NCBI RefSeq assembly: GCF_014518315.1
Contig: NZ_JACVEL010000013.1
Location: 16,089 to 80,088 of the forward strand
Direction of reading: 5' to 3'
Origin: Taishania pollutisoli
GTDB lineage: Bacteria > Bacteroidota > Bacteroidia > Flavobacteriales_D > Crocinitomicaceae
Length of the DNA stretch: 64,000 nucleotides
The translations under genes and the position numbers were made by a program. The notes under the pieces are model-generated. The model had not been told where the DNA came from. It did not search any database and was given only the letters and a program-made list of their open reading frames with translations. Of this stretch, positions 17,564 through 25,713 are shown piece by piece. How positions within the stretch are numbered: position 1 is the stretch's first letter; each line of letters opens with the position of its first letter.

Positions 17564-18655
17564 TTACCCGATTTTCGTTATTTCGCTCACAATAGCTTTT
17601 GTTGCACCCGGTTTTCCCAGCTGAGCGATGTTTGCCGCCAATGTCGTTTGTACTTCCTTATTGTTCATCAACTGAATGACTTCATTGATTAATGTTGTCC
17701 GTGCATCAGCGTCTTTCACCAGCACAGCTGCCTGTTTGTTCACCAGTGCCATTGCGTTGTGTGTTTGATGGTCTTCCGCCACATTCGGAGAAGGAACAAG
17801 GATTGCCGGTTTTTGAATCAGGCATAACTCTGAAACAGAAATTGCTCCGGCACGTGAAACAATTACATCCGCAAGTGCGTATGCCAGGTCCATCCGGGCA
17901 ATAAACTGGGTCAGGTGAATTCCTGTCAGGTCCTTTCCTTTCAGTCGGCTGATCAATTCTTCGTAATACAATTTTCCACACTGCCACAACACCTGGATGC
18001 CTGCCTGCTGTAATTGTTCAATCCCCGCAATCAATGACTCATTGAGTGTACGCGCTCCCAACGATCCGCCGATAACCAACAAGGTCGGACGGGATGCATC
18101 TAAGCCATAAAAGGCAAACGCCTCACTCCGCTTTCCTTCTATTTGTGTTACTTCCAGCCGAACGGGATTTCCGGTCATTACAATTTTTTCTTTCGGAAAG
18201 AACTTCTCCATTCCTTCGTATGCCACACACAAAGTCGTCGCTTTTTTAGCCAGCAGCATATTTGTTTTTCCGGCAAATGAATTCTGCTCCTGTACCAGCG
18301 TAGGAATTCCCAGCATGGATGCCGCTTTCAGGGTCGGACCGGAAGCATATCCTCCTACCCCGATCACCACCTGTGGCTGAAACTCCTTTACTATTTTTCG
18401 TGCACGTACAATGCTTTTTACAATCTTAAACGGTAATGCCAGGTTTTTCAATGTCAATTTGCGTTGCAATCCCGCAATCGGTAACCCGATGATCTTATAT
18501 CCGGCTTGCGGTACTTTTTCCATTTCCATTTTTCCTTCCGCGCCCACAAATAAAATCTCCACCTCCGGAAATTGACGTTTCAGCTCATCTGCAATGGCAA
18601 CAGCAGGAAAGATATGTCCTCCGGTACCCCCACCGGAAATGATTATACGTTTCAT
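17564..18655 (-). CDS. murG: Lipid II synthase MurG (undecaprenyl-PP-MurNAc-pentapeptide GlcNAc transferase)
   Basis: Membrane-associated GT28 enzyme that turns lipid I into lipid II. The N-terminus IIISGGGTGGHIFPAVAIAD carries the first glycine loop. VIGVGGYASGP, LVQEQNSFAGKTN, VIGGSLGARTLNE and the donor site SRAGAISVSELCLIQKPAILVPSPNVAEDHQTHNA follow (the last is quoted in two parts in families as SRAG and the P-Q/D-H-Q region). Length 363 residues is standard. It overlaps ftsW by 4 bp, the usual coupling of flippase/polymerase and lipid II synthesis genes. Confidence 0.97.
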   Translation of the reverse strand: MKRIIISGGGTGGHIFPAVAIADELKRQFPEVEILFVGAEGKMEMEKVPQAGYKIIGLPIAGLQRKLTLKNLALPFKIVKSIVRARKIVKEFQPQVVIGVGGYASGPTLKAASMLGIPTLVQEQNSFAGKTNMLLAKKATTLCVAYEGMEKFFPKEKIVMTGNPVRLEVTQIEGKRSEAFAFYGLDASRPTLLVIGGSLGARTLNESLIAGIEQLQQAGIQVLWQCGKLYYEELISRLKGKDLTGIHLTQFIARMDLAYALADVIVSRAGAISVSELCLIQKPAILVPSPNVAEDHQTHNAMALVNKQAAVLVKDADARTTLINEVIQLMNNKEVQTTLAANIAQLGKPGATKAIVSEITKIG

Positions 18656-19908
18656 TCGTCTTCATTTATTAATTGGTTGTCACCGCTTTCTTCTTTCGTC
18701 TTCTTTGTTCCCTTCTCCTGCTTTGCGGCAATGCTCTGTACCATTCCGATTGCCATACACGTCATGATCATTGCGGAACCTCCCATTGCCAACAGCGGCA
18801 TGTTTTGTCCCGTCACAGGAAAAACCCCCGTACACACAAGCATGTTTACCGATGCCTGTGTAATGAGCAACATTCCGATACCAATACAGAAATACGTTTC
18901 AAACAAGTTTTCTGCTTTCAGGCCAATCCGGAAAATCCGGAACAAAAGAATCAAATAAGCCATGGTCAGCACAATGGCAGAAAGAGAACCGAATTCTTCT
19001 ACAAAAGAGGAGTAATAAAAATCGGCATATGCCTCCGGGAGGTATTCCTTTAGCTTTCCGTCCCCCACTCCCTGTCCGAAGATTTTTCCGTTGTAGATCG
19101 CCAGTTGAGCATTGACAGCCTGGGCATTGTCCACCACATTACTCTCCGTATCCATCCGGTTCAGAATCCGGTTTTCCCATGTGGTATAACGTGGCAACAG
19201 GTTCAAATCAGGAACTGCTTTGTGAAGCAACACAATCAGGAATAATCCGCCAATTGCCATTCCGAAAATCGCCAGGATCCGGGAAAAGGGAAATCGTCCC
19301 AGGAATAACAATCCGATGGCCAGCATGAAGACAATTCCGGCAGTGGAAAAGTTATCTTTGACAATCAAACCGCATACAAGGACAATCGGGAGAACGATCG
19401 GAACAAAACCTTCTTTCCAGTCCTTGAACTGGTCTTTTCGTTTTACCAGTTGCCTGGACAAGTAAATGATCAACGCCAATTTCGCAAAGTCGGAAGCCTG
19501 GAATGTCAAGCCGATAAACGGAACGCGAATCCACCGTTTGGCATTGTTGACTTCGTTGGGCAACAGTAAGGTAAGCAATAAGAGTCCTATTCCCAGGATT
19601 AATGCAAATTTGGAGACCTGTGAAAAATATTTCGGATCCTGCCGGTGTACCCAGAACATCGCGGCGAAACTGATCAGAATGTAAATAAAATGCTTGAACA
19701 GGTATTTGAAAGGTGTACCCCCTTCTACCTTTACCAGTACGGGAACAAAGCTAAAAACGGTAACCAGTGAGAATGCGAGCATGAGCAGGGTGATGATCCA
19801 GATCACCCGGTCGCCCTTAAGGTAATTCAAAAAGCGCTTAACGGATAGCGATCCGGGTTTCAGCATTGTTTCGCTGTCTGATGTTACAACTGTTTCACTG
19901 TTGGACAT
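18652..19908 (-). CDS. ftsW: Septal peptidoglycan glycosyltransferase FtsW
   Basis: SEDS-family polymerase with about ten membrane helices. Recognisable parts are KRWIRVPFIGLTFQASDFAK (the family's R-W-I/L and Q-P/A-S-E/D-x-x-K region), GIVFMLAIGLLFLGRF, YNGKIFGQGVGDGKLKEYLPEAYADF, and ISVCTGVFPVTGQNMPLL-like FPVTGQNMPLLAMGGSAM near the end. Length 418 residues is normal. It starts 5 bp after the small Mur-domain-like gene and overlaps murG by 4 bp. In most bacteria murD directly precedes ftsW; here murD is about 6.9 kb away. Confidence 0.95.
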   Translation of the reverse strand: MSNSETVVTSDSETMLKPGSLSVKRFLNYLKGDRVIWIITLLMLAFSLVTVFSFVPVLVKVEGGTPFKYLFKHFIYILISFAAMFWVHRQDPKYFSQVSKFALILGIGLLLLTLLLPNEVNNAKRWIRVPFIGLTFQASDFAKLALIIYLSRQLVKRKDQFKDWKEGFVPIVLPIVLVCGLIVKDNFSTAGIVFMLAIGLLFLGRFPFSRILAIFGMAIGGLFLIVLLHKAVPDLNLLPRYTTWENRILNRMDTESNVVDNAQAVNAQLAIYNGKIFGQGVGDGKLKEYLPEAYADFYYSSFVEEFGSLSAIVLTMAYLILLFRIFRIGLKAENLFETYFCIGIGMLLITQASVNMLVCTGVFPVTGQNMPLLAMGGSAMIMTCMAIGMVQSIAAKQEKGTKKTKEESGDNQLINEDE

Positions 19909-19913
19909 AGCCG

Positions 19914-20369
19914 TTAAATTTGGTGAAGCTCCAGGTAATTACTGAACGCTTTCTGATACATTTCACTGTCAGCTCCTTCTGAACAGAACAGGATAATTCC
20001 CGGTTTAAACTGAAGGGCATTCATTTTCTGAAACGCCTGATGAATGTCATTTGTTGTGATCAGGTGAAGAATCTCCCCCGATTTTTCAGCTGCACTGCTT
20101 TGGTCGTAAGTAATCACTGTATGAATGTTGGTCGCAATTGCGGCATCACATTCTGCCACAGCCATTAAAAGTCCTGAAGGTGACAACCACAGAATCGGAA
20201 ACGGAAACGCGTGAATGGTCAACGCCAATGCTTCAACATCCGGATTCATCCACGAAAAGACATCCATCCCCCACAATTTCCCGTGCGGACGAATAGAACC
20301 ATGAGTAACTTGTTCCAACGCCTTCTTTCTCGCTTCCAGTAAATTATGTCTTGTTTTAATCTCTTTCAT
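19914..20369 (-). CDS. Small protein resembling an isolated Mur-ligase C-terminal domain
   Basis: The 151-residue soluble protein matches no family I can name outright. Laid against the C-terminal domain of MurD from this window it follows the same strand order: GMDVFSW to GIEFIND, PILWLS to PTVWIV, IHTVITYD to VKAIICLG, and KPGIILFCSEGADSEMY to KKDETVLLSPACASFDLF. The key residues are not kept (no DSKATN, no SPACASFD), so a ligase role is unlikely. It sits 5 bp upstream of ftsW, exactly where murD usually is. It has its own promoter at 20403-20410. The homology is my inference by eye. Confidence 0.4.
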   Translation of the reverse strand: MKEIKTRHNLLEARKKALEQVTHGSIRPHGKLWGMDVFSWMNPDVEALALTIHAFPFPILWLSPSGLLMAVAECDAAIATNIHTVITYDQSSAAEKSGEILHLITTNDIHQAFQKMNALQFKPGIILFCSEGADSEMYQKAFSNYLELHQI

Positions 20370-20402
20370 AATCCCTTTTTTTCATTCACCAGGAGTGACA
20401 AA

Positions 20403-20410
20403 CAAAATTA
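20403..20410 (-). promoter_or_regulatory. Candidate promoter for the distal dcw half (small gene-ftsW-murG...)
   Basis: The minus strand reads TAATTTTG at 20410-20403, a full match to TAnnTTTG, 34 bp before the ATG at 20369. The -33 position reads TTC rather than TTG. It would give ftsW to yqeY a promoter separate from that of mraZ to murD. Confidence 0.5.
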
Positions 20411-20501
20411 GGGTTTTCCGCTTTTTGATGATGAACATCATTATTTGGTTATGAACAGATCAATGATAATAAAGTTGACAAACAGGAAACGATTCACCTG
20501 T

Positions 20502-22325
20502 CTACTGTTGTTGATTCAACGCTGCCTGTAATTCTTCCAACACAGGTTTCACAGTACTTTCCGGTAAATCGCTGATGCGGATGTACATCAATCCGTCAAT
20601 CGCATCATTGAATTTCGGGTCGACGTTAAACCCGATCACACGTGCATTCTGTTTGATGTATTTTTTAACCAGCACCGGCAATCGCAATACATTTGGCTCC
20701 AACTCATCGATTAACTTATCAAATTTATTGAGATCGGCTTCTGCTTCACTGAAAAAGAAATGCTTGTCTTCTTCCTTTAATTTGATCTTAAATTCGTGTT
20801 TTGCACGGATAAACTGGGCAATGTACGGATCGTAATAATGTGATTTCACGAACTCAATCATCAGTGATTTTGAAAAATCCGAAAACCGGTTGCTGATGCT
20901 GACACTACCGATGATAAATTTGTGTGAGGGATTGCGTAGCATCACATGTACGACTCCCCGCCAGAGCAAAAAAAGCGGCATTGGTTTCTGCTGATAATCC
21001 GGCACGACAAACGCACGCCCCATTTCAATGCATTGAGGAAAAAACGGACGGAATTCCGCTTCAAAATGGAACAATTCATTCAGGTAGAATCCGTCGACAC
21101 CATATTTTTCATATACTTTTTTCCCCAATGCGATCCGGTAGGCTCCTACAATCCGTTCCGTTTCCGTATCCCATAAAAACAAGTGCTGGTAATGGACATC
21201 ATAGCGATCCAGGTCTGTTTCCTGATTGGTTCCCTCCCCGATTTCACGGAATGTAATTTCGCGCAAACGTCCGATTTCACGCAACACATTCGGGATTTCT
21301 TTCGCTTTGGTAAAATAGCATTCGTAGTTGTTGCTTTTGAACAACAGTTTCTTTTCTTCTTTGCGTAATTCATTCAAATCGGTCACTAACAAATCGACCG
21401 GTGTTTCGCAAATAATCGGTTTGGGTTGAATTGAGTTACTGTCCGTGTGAATTGTTACCGGAATCTTCAGCGATTTCATCAACCGTACTTTCTTGTCGGA
21501 ATAAAAAGTGGAAAGTGAATACGTTTTATTTCTTAAAAAGGCCGCCAGTTCCTCTACTTCTTTAAACTCCTGCTGATGCTTCGCTGAAATTGGTTTCCCG
21601 ATACGGATATAAATCGGCTTAGGACGCGTGCGAACCGCTTCTTTTGGCAGTAATGCTGTTTGCAGGGTCGGGTGTAATTTGGCCATCCGGTAAAAAAACG
21701 GGCTGTTCTTTGAGTGAAAATACATGGGAATCACGGGAACATTCAATTTCCGGATGAGTTTGATGGCGGATTTCTGCCAGTCACGGTCGTTGATTTTTCC
21801 GTCTTTTTCTTTCCCCGACACTTCTCCTGCCGGAAAAATCCCCAGACAGCCTCCGTCATTTACATGTTGGATTGCATCGCGCATTCCTTTACTGCTGTTG
21901 AATGCTTCTTTGCGTGTTTCAAACGGGTTGACCGCAATTACCATCGGTTCCAACGGTTTGATTTTGTGTAACAGGAAATTTCCCATAATTTTAAAATCGG
22001 GGCGTACTTTTGCGATGATGTGCATCATCAGTATTCCGTCCATTGCACCAAGCGGGTGGTTTGCTACAATGACAAACGGGCCTTCTTTCGGGATTCGTTT
22101 TACATCTTCCTCGTACAACTCGAAATCGATGTTGAGATCATCCAGCACAAACTGAAGAAAATCGGGTGTATTCTTTCCGAATCCCTTTGAATAAATTTTA
22201 TTGGCTTTTGTCAGTCCACTGATATTTTTCACGCTCCACGCGATCGGAATGCCGAACAATCCCAATTTGTTCAGGCCTGAAACCTGGTAAATATCCCTGG
22301 TTTTCACTAATTGCATTTTACTCAT
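20502..22325 (-). CDS. Bifunctional OlsF-like acyltransferase (PlsC domain plus GNAT/OlsB-like domain)
   Basis: The 607-residue protein fuses two acyltransferases. Residues about 1-300 are a PlsC/AGPAT-type domain with VANHPLGAMDGILMM (about 88-101) and GIFPAGEVSGKEKDG. Residues about 320-600 are an OlsB-like N-acyltransferase domain with GRLREITFREIGEGT, DVHYQHLFLWD, IVGAYRIALG and CIEMGRAFVVPDYQQKP. This order matches OlsF, which makes ornithine or related amino-acid lipids: the C-terminal domain adds the amide-linked acyl chain and the N-terminal domain the ester-linked one. The amino acid head group (ornithine or glycine) cannot be told from sequence. It is divergent from the response regulator gene. 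Confidence 0.75.
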   Translation of the reverse strand: MSKMQLVKTRDIYQVSGLNKLGLFGIPIAWSVKNISGLTKANKIYSKGFGKNTPDFLQFVLDDLNIDFELYEEDVKRIPKEGPFVIVANHPLGAMDGILMMHIIAKVRPDFKIMGNFLLHKIKPLEPMVIAVNPFETRKEAFNSSKGMRDAIQHVNDGGCLGIFPAGEVSGKEKDGKINDRDWQKSAIKLIRKLNVPVIPMYFHSKNSPFFYRMAKLHPTLQTALLPKEAVRTRPKPIYIRIGKPISAKHQQEFKEVEELAAFLRNKTYSLSTFYSDKKVRLMKSLKIPVTIHTDSNSIQPKPIICETPVDLLVTDLNELRKEEKKLLFKSNNYECYFTKAKEIPNVLREIGRLREITFREIGEGTNQETDLDRYDVHYQHLFLWDTETERIVGAYRIALGKKVYEKYGVDGFYLNELFHFEAEFRPFFPQCIEMGRAFVVPDYQQKPMPLFLLWRGVVHVMLRNPSHKFIIGSVSISNRFSDFSKSLMIEFVKSHYYDPYIAQFIRAKHEFKIKLKEEDKHFFFSEAEADLNKFDKLIDELEPNVLRLPVLVKKYIKQNARVIGFNVDPKFNDAIDGLMYIRISDLPESTVKPVLEELQAALNQQQ

Positions 22326-22376
22326 ACAAGCATGTATTTAGTTGAAACACATTTCAAACGTCTTGTTTGATCTCTG

Positions 22377-22384
22377 CAAATGTA
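22377..22384 (-). promoter_or_regulatory. Candidate promoter of the OlsF-like gene
   Basis: The minus strand reads TACATTTG at 22384-22377, a match to TAnnTTTG, about 52 bp before the ATG at 22325. No TTG stands at the -33 position. The 11-bp repeat array at 22409-22448 lies directly upstream, where an activator would sit. Confidence 0.45.
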
Positions 22385-22408
22385 TGTAGTTTCCTCGTCC
22401 CTGATTGG

Positions 22409-22448
22409 TGTTAAGCACATTCTTAAAACAGATTTAAAACAGGCTTAA
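22409..22448 (+). promoter_or_regulatory. Four 11-bp phased direct repeats, candidate OmpR-type operator
   Basis: Heptamers TGTTAAG, TTCTTAA, GATTTAA and GGCTTAA begin at 22409, 22420, 22431 and 22442, exactly 11 bp apart. OmpR/PhoB-family regulators bind such direct repeats as head-to-tail dimers. The array lies in the divergent region between the OlsF-like gene and the response regulator gene, so it may control both. Confidence 0.6.
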
Positions 22449-22477
22449 TTTTAACCAACAGACTGCTGCTGACGGAC

Positions 22478-22508
22478 TTGTAAACTTAAGTTCTAATGCT
22501 TATTTTTG
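22478..22508 (+). promoter_or_regulatory. Bacteroidota-type promoter of the response regulator gene
   Basis: TTG at 22478-22480 and TATTTTTG at 22501-22508 are 20 bp apart, the expected -33/-7 spacing. The first ATG (22522) follows 14 bp later. The repeat array ends 29 bp upstream of the TTG. Confidence 0.7.
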
Positions 22509-22521
22509 TATCCATTCGAAA

Positions 22522-23229
22522 ATGGTCGGGATGAGAAAAATTTTGCTGGTTGAAGATGAAGCACACGTTGCCTCTTTTATTAAGAAAGGGTTGACAGAGG
22601 AAGGCTATGATGTGACTGTTGCTTTTGATGGCAACATCGGTTGGGAATTGTTTCAGCAAAATCAGTTTGACCTGATTATCCTGGACATTATGCTTCCCGG
22701 CAAAAACGGCATTGAGGTCTGCACGCTGATCCGGGAAGTCAACACAACTGTTCCCGTGTTATTTCTAACGGCATTGGGAACATCGGAAAACATTGTATTG
22801 GGATTGAATAAAGGAGCGGATGATTACATTGTGAAACCATTTAAGTTCATTGAGTTTTTGGCGCGGATCAAAACATTGTTGCGGCGTACGGATGTTTTTA
22901 GCTCCGAACCGGTTCCTGCGACTAATTCCAATGTATATTCCTTTATGAATCTCACGGTGGATGACAATTCAAAAACAGTGACCCGCGATGGGATTGAGAT
23001 CAACCTGACAAGTACGGAATACCGCCTGTTGCTCTATTTTCTGAACAATAAAAACATTGTTTTATCCCGGATGGATATCCTGGAAAATGTCTGGGGATTG
23101 AATTTCAACCTCGGCACCAATGTTGTGGATGTGTATGTCAACTACCTGCGCAAAAAGATTGATCAGAGTTTCGAACCGAAGTTAATTCATACGGTAATTG
23201 GTATGGGCTATATTATGAAGGAGAAATAA
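22522..23229 (+). CDS. OmpR-family response regulator
   Basis: The receiver domain spans about 5-120 with acidic pocket VEDE, phospho-acceptor D55 in LIILDIMLPGKNG and K105 in DYIVKPFKF. The winged-helix DNA-binding domain spans about 135-235 with LTSTEYRLLLYFLNN, VDVYVNYLRKKID and IHTVIGMGYIMKE. A second ATG at 22531 (MRKILLVEDE) is the more usual start. The histidine kinase gene begins 1 bp after the stop. Its probable binding sites are the 11-bp repeat arrays before this gene and before the gene at 24695, which makes autoregulation likely. Confidence 0.93.
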   Translation: MVGMRKILLVEDEAHVASFIKKGLTEEGYDVTVAFDGNIGWELFQQNQFDLIILDIMLPGKNGIEVCTLIREVNTTVPVLFLTALGTSENIVLGLNKGADDYIVKPFKFIEFLARIKTLLRRTDVFSSEPVPATNSNVYSFMNLTVDDNSKTVTRDGIEINLTSTEYRLLLYFLNNKNIVLSRMDILENVWGLNFNLGTNVVDVYVNYLRKKIDQSFEPKLIHTVIGMGYIMKEK

Positions 23230-23230
23230 G

Positions 23231-24586
23231 ATGAAAAACAAAAGTAAATCGATTTTATTGCTGATGAGTGTCTTCGTGTTGTTGATTCTCCTGATTTCAA
23301 TGATCGTTTATATTTCCGTTTCCCGCTACCTCGAAAAAGATTTTAATCACTTATTGGAATTGCGCGCCAAATCCATTGCCAACTGGAACATTGACCAGGG
23401 AAAGAAGATTGAACCGGACAATGCATCCGATAAGTTATTTCACGAGCAGGATTTTTATTTTTCTACCAACCAGAACATGCAGGTCATTGCTGATTCCATT
23501 CACGTTGATGTCCGGTTCCTGGAAGAAGCTGCACAAAAAAAAATTGCTTATTATTCAAAAGGAGGAATCAAATACATTGCTATCCTGCATCAGTCGCAGC
23601 AAAACAAACAATCCTATATCATTGTGGCCGGTGCTGAGAATTACCTGGAAGGAAACCTGAATATTTTTCTTTTTCAATTGTTGATTTACACCTTTGTGAT
23701 TGCCTTACTGCTCGCGTTGTGTTTTTCCTTCGTCCTGTCAAAATACCTGTTCAGCCCGATTGTCAAAATCACGGAACGCGCCAAGCAAATCAGCTCGGAA
23801 AACCTGCATTTGCGCTTGCCGACAAAAATTGTCAATGACGAGGTTAATGAGCTTGCCAATACCTTCAACCAGATGCTGAACCGGATTGAAACGGCCTTTG
23901 AAATCCAGAACAATTTCGTGAGTAACGCATCGCACGAATTGCGGACTCCGTTGACAACGATTATCGGAGAAGCGGACCTGGCCCTGACGAAAGAGCGGAC
24001 AGTAGAAGAATACCAGGAAACGATCCGGGTGATCCTGGAAGCAGCAGAGAACCTCGACAGTAAAACACGGGCATTGCTTTCACTGGCGCAAACCGGGTTC
24101 AACGGAACCGCTCAAAAAGAAGATGTGCTGCGCATCGACCAATTGGTATGGGACACCAAAGAGATCGTAGAAAAACTGGACAAACGGCATTCGATCACCG
24201 TTAATGTGTCTTTGTTGCCGGAGAATCCGAAAAAGCTGAAAGTAAAAGGAAATTATCAGTTACTGCAACTTGCACTGTCGAATATCATTACCAATGCCAG
24301 TAAGTATTCCAATTACCAGGAAGTAACTGTTTCTATCGGTGCATCCGACAAATCCGTATACCTGCTGATCAACGATTCGGGAATCGGGATTCCGACGCAG
24401 GAACTGAAATTCATTTACGACCCGTTTTTCCGCGCGTCGAACACAACAAGCTATGAAGGATTCGGAATCGGGTTGCCGCTCACCAAGAACATCATTGATC
24501 TCCACAAAGGTGAAATTCTTGTGAAATCAGCTGAAAATCAAGGAACAATTGTTCAGATTAATTTACCTATTTGCACGAAGGAATAG
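23231..24586 (+). CDS. HAMP-domain sensor histidine kinase
   Basis: The 451-residue protein has TM1 at about 8-30, a periplasmic sensor of about 115 residues, TM2 at about 146-170, and a HAMP linker (SPIVKITERAKQISSENLHL). The HisKA box SNASHELRTPLTTIIGEADL has the phospho-acceptor H235. The ATPase domain carries the N-box LSNIITNASKYSNY, G1 INDSGIGIP and G2 GFGIGLPLTKNIIDLHKG. It pairs with the regulator encoded 1 bp upstream. The sensor region matches no domain I can name; the linked genes suggest an envelope signal. Confidence 0.93.
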   Translation: MKNKSKSILLLMSVFVLLILLISMIVYISVSRYLEKDFNHLLELRAKSIANWNIDQGKKIEPDNASDKLFHEQDFYFSTNQNMQVIADSIHVDVRFLEEAAQKKIAYYSKGGIKYIAILHQSQQNKQSYIIVAGAENYLEGNLNIFLFQLLIYTFVIALLLALCFSFVLSKYLFSPIVKITERAKQISSENLHLRLPTKIVNDEVNELANTFNQMLNRIETAFEIQNNFVSNASHELRTPLTTIIGEADLALTKERTVEEYQETIRVILEAAENLDSKTRALLSLAQTGFNGTAQKEDVLRIDQLVWDTKEIVEKLDKRHSITVNVSLLPENPKKLKVKGNYQLLQLALSNIITNASKYSNYQEVTVSIGASDKSVYLLINDSGIGIPTQELKFIYDPFFRASNTTSYEGFGIGLPLTKNIIDLHKGEILVKSAENQGTIVQINLPICTKE

Positions 24587-24589
24587 TTT

Positions 24590-24652
24590 TTCTAATCAAA
24601 TTCTAATCTCTTTTTAAGTGAATTCTAATTCCATTCTTAGTTCCTTCTAATC
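24590..24652 (+). promoter_or_regulatory. Six 11-bp phased direct repeats, candidate response-regulator operator
   Basis: TTCTAATC (24590), TTCTAATC (24601), TTTTAAG (24612), TTCTAATT (24623), TTCTTAG (24634) and TTCTAATC (24645) start exactly 11 bp apart. A -7-like CATTTTTG follows at 24662-24669, so the last repeat would overlap the -33 region, as for an OmpR/PhoB-type activator. The array lies between the kinase gene and the gene at 24695. Confidence 0.68.
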
Positions 24653-24694
24653 CCGTTGTTTCATTTTTGTATCGTAAACAAAAAACGTATTGCG

Positions 24695-25192
24695 ATGCAT
24701 AAACATGTTTTAATTCCAACAGATTTTCAAATGGATTCACTGAATACAATCAAGAAAGTGATCCATGATATGAATGACGAAGATACTGTGGCGGTTACCT
24801 TACTGCATGGTTATTTTTTAAATGACAGTATCACAGATTTGCTCTTCAATTCCAGGAAGGATATTTTAAAAGAAATTGTTCCTCCTGTCTTTTTTGAAGG
24901 CTGTGAATTATTGAAAAATAAATACGCTTCACAGTTGACTCATATCAAAATTGATTTGTTTCACGGGTTGAACAAACGGGCGTTTAAATCGTACGTCACG
25001 AACAACCAGATCGACAAAGTATACATTCCGGCAGGAATCAACCAGAAAAAAGCAACGAAGCGGAGCTTTGACATCACTCCGTATATCAACGACTGTTGTG
25101 ACGATGTTTCCCATGTACAATTCCAGGAAAAGCACGAGGAAAGCATGGAGAACTTCTCAGAATTGTTCTTAAACACCATTAAAATATCATAA
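24695..25192 (+). CDS. Universal-stress-protein-like (half UspA) protein
   Basis: The 165-residue soluble protein starts MHKHVLIPTDFQMDSLNTIK, a typical Usp opening strand and loop. It continues with VAVTLLHGYFLND and KIDLFHGLNKRAFKSYVTNNQIDKVYIPAG in two segments of a Usp-like alpha/beta fold. The ATP loop G-2X-G-9X-G is not evident, so nucleotide binding is doubtful. The start at 24695 avoids an upstream extension that crosses the promoter. It is the first gene after the six-repeat operator and ends 2 bp before the next gene. It is probably a target of the two-component system. Confidence 0.55.
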   Translation: MHKHVLIPTDFQMDSLNTIKKVIHDMNDEDTVAVTLLHGYFLNDSITDLLFNSRKDILKEIVPPVFFEGCELLKNKYASQLTHIKIDLFHGLNKRAFKSYVTNNQIDKVYIPAGINQKKATKRSFDITPYINDCCDDVSHVQFQEKHEESMENFSELFLNTIKIS

Positions 25193-25194
25193 TC

Positions 25195-25665
25195 ATGCGA
25201 CTGAGGTACATATTTATTTTGTTAGCGGTTAGTATCATCGGGTATTCATTCATCAGAATTAACATGAACAGTCCCGAAGATCTGATCATCGGTGACTGGA
25301 GTGAGCATTCCTGGAAATACGAGCGTGTGGCTACACCAAAGCAGAAAAAAGATGCATGTACCGATTCGTTGTCTGTTGCACTGAAAGAACACCTGGGAAA
25401 GGATTTATTGTTACATCAAAATGAAACCTGGACATTTCGTCCGAACGGGGAGTTACACATTTCTTCTCCTTCCAATGAAACGCGGGTACTTTACTGGCGA
25501 TTGAAAGGAAAGGGGGACATGCTGGTGATTAAAGATGAAAACAAGGTTCCGCTGGAACATTACAAAGTAACATACATCGACAAGGACACGCTGTCTCTGA
25601 ATTTTGAACTGGACATACAGGTAAAAGGACTTGCCAGCATGACTTTTAAGAAATGTACACATTAA
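25195..25665 (+). CDS. Membrane-anchored lipocalin-like small protein
   Basis: The 156-residue protein has a single N-terminal hydrophobic segment (YIFILLAVSIIGYSFI) without a lipobox cysteine, then a beta-rich region: IIGDWSEHSWKYERV, NETWTFRPNGELHISS, VLYWRLKGKGDMLVIKDENK and YIDKDTLSLNFELD. This pattern resembles small lipocalin-like domains of Bacteroidota that measure change against a default state. It lies 2 bp after the Usp-like gene, so it is part of the same operon. Ligand unknown. Confidence 0.55.
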   Translation: MRLRYIFILLAVSIIGYSFIRINMNSPEDLIIGDWSEHSWKYERVATPKQKKDACTDSLSVALKEHLGKDLLLHQNETWTFRPNGELHISSPSNETRVLYWRLKGKGDMLVIKDENKVPLEHYKVTYIDKDTLSLNFELDIQVKGLASMTFKKCTH

Positions 25666-25713
25666 TACACTGTCAACAGATCGACACCACAACACACATT
25701 TTAGTTTTTCGAC

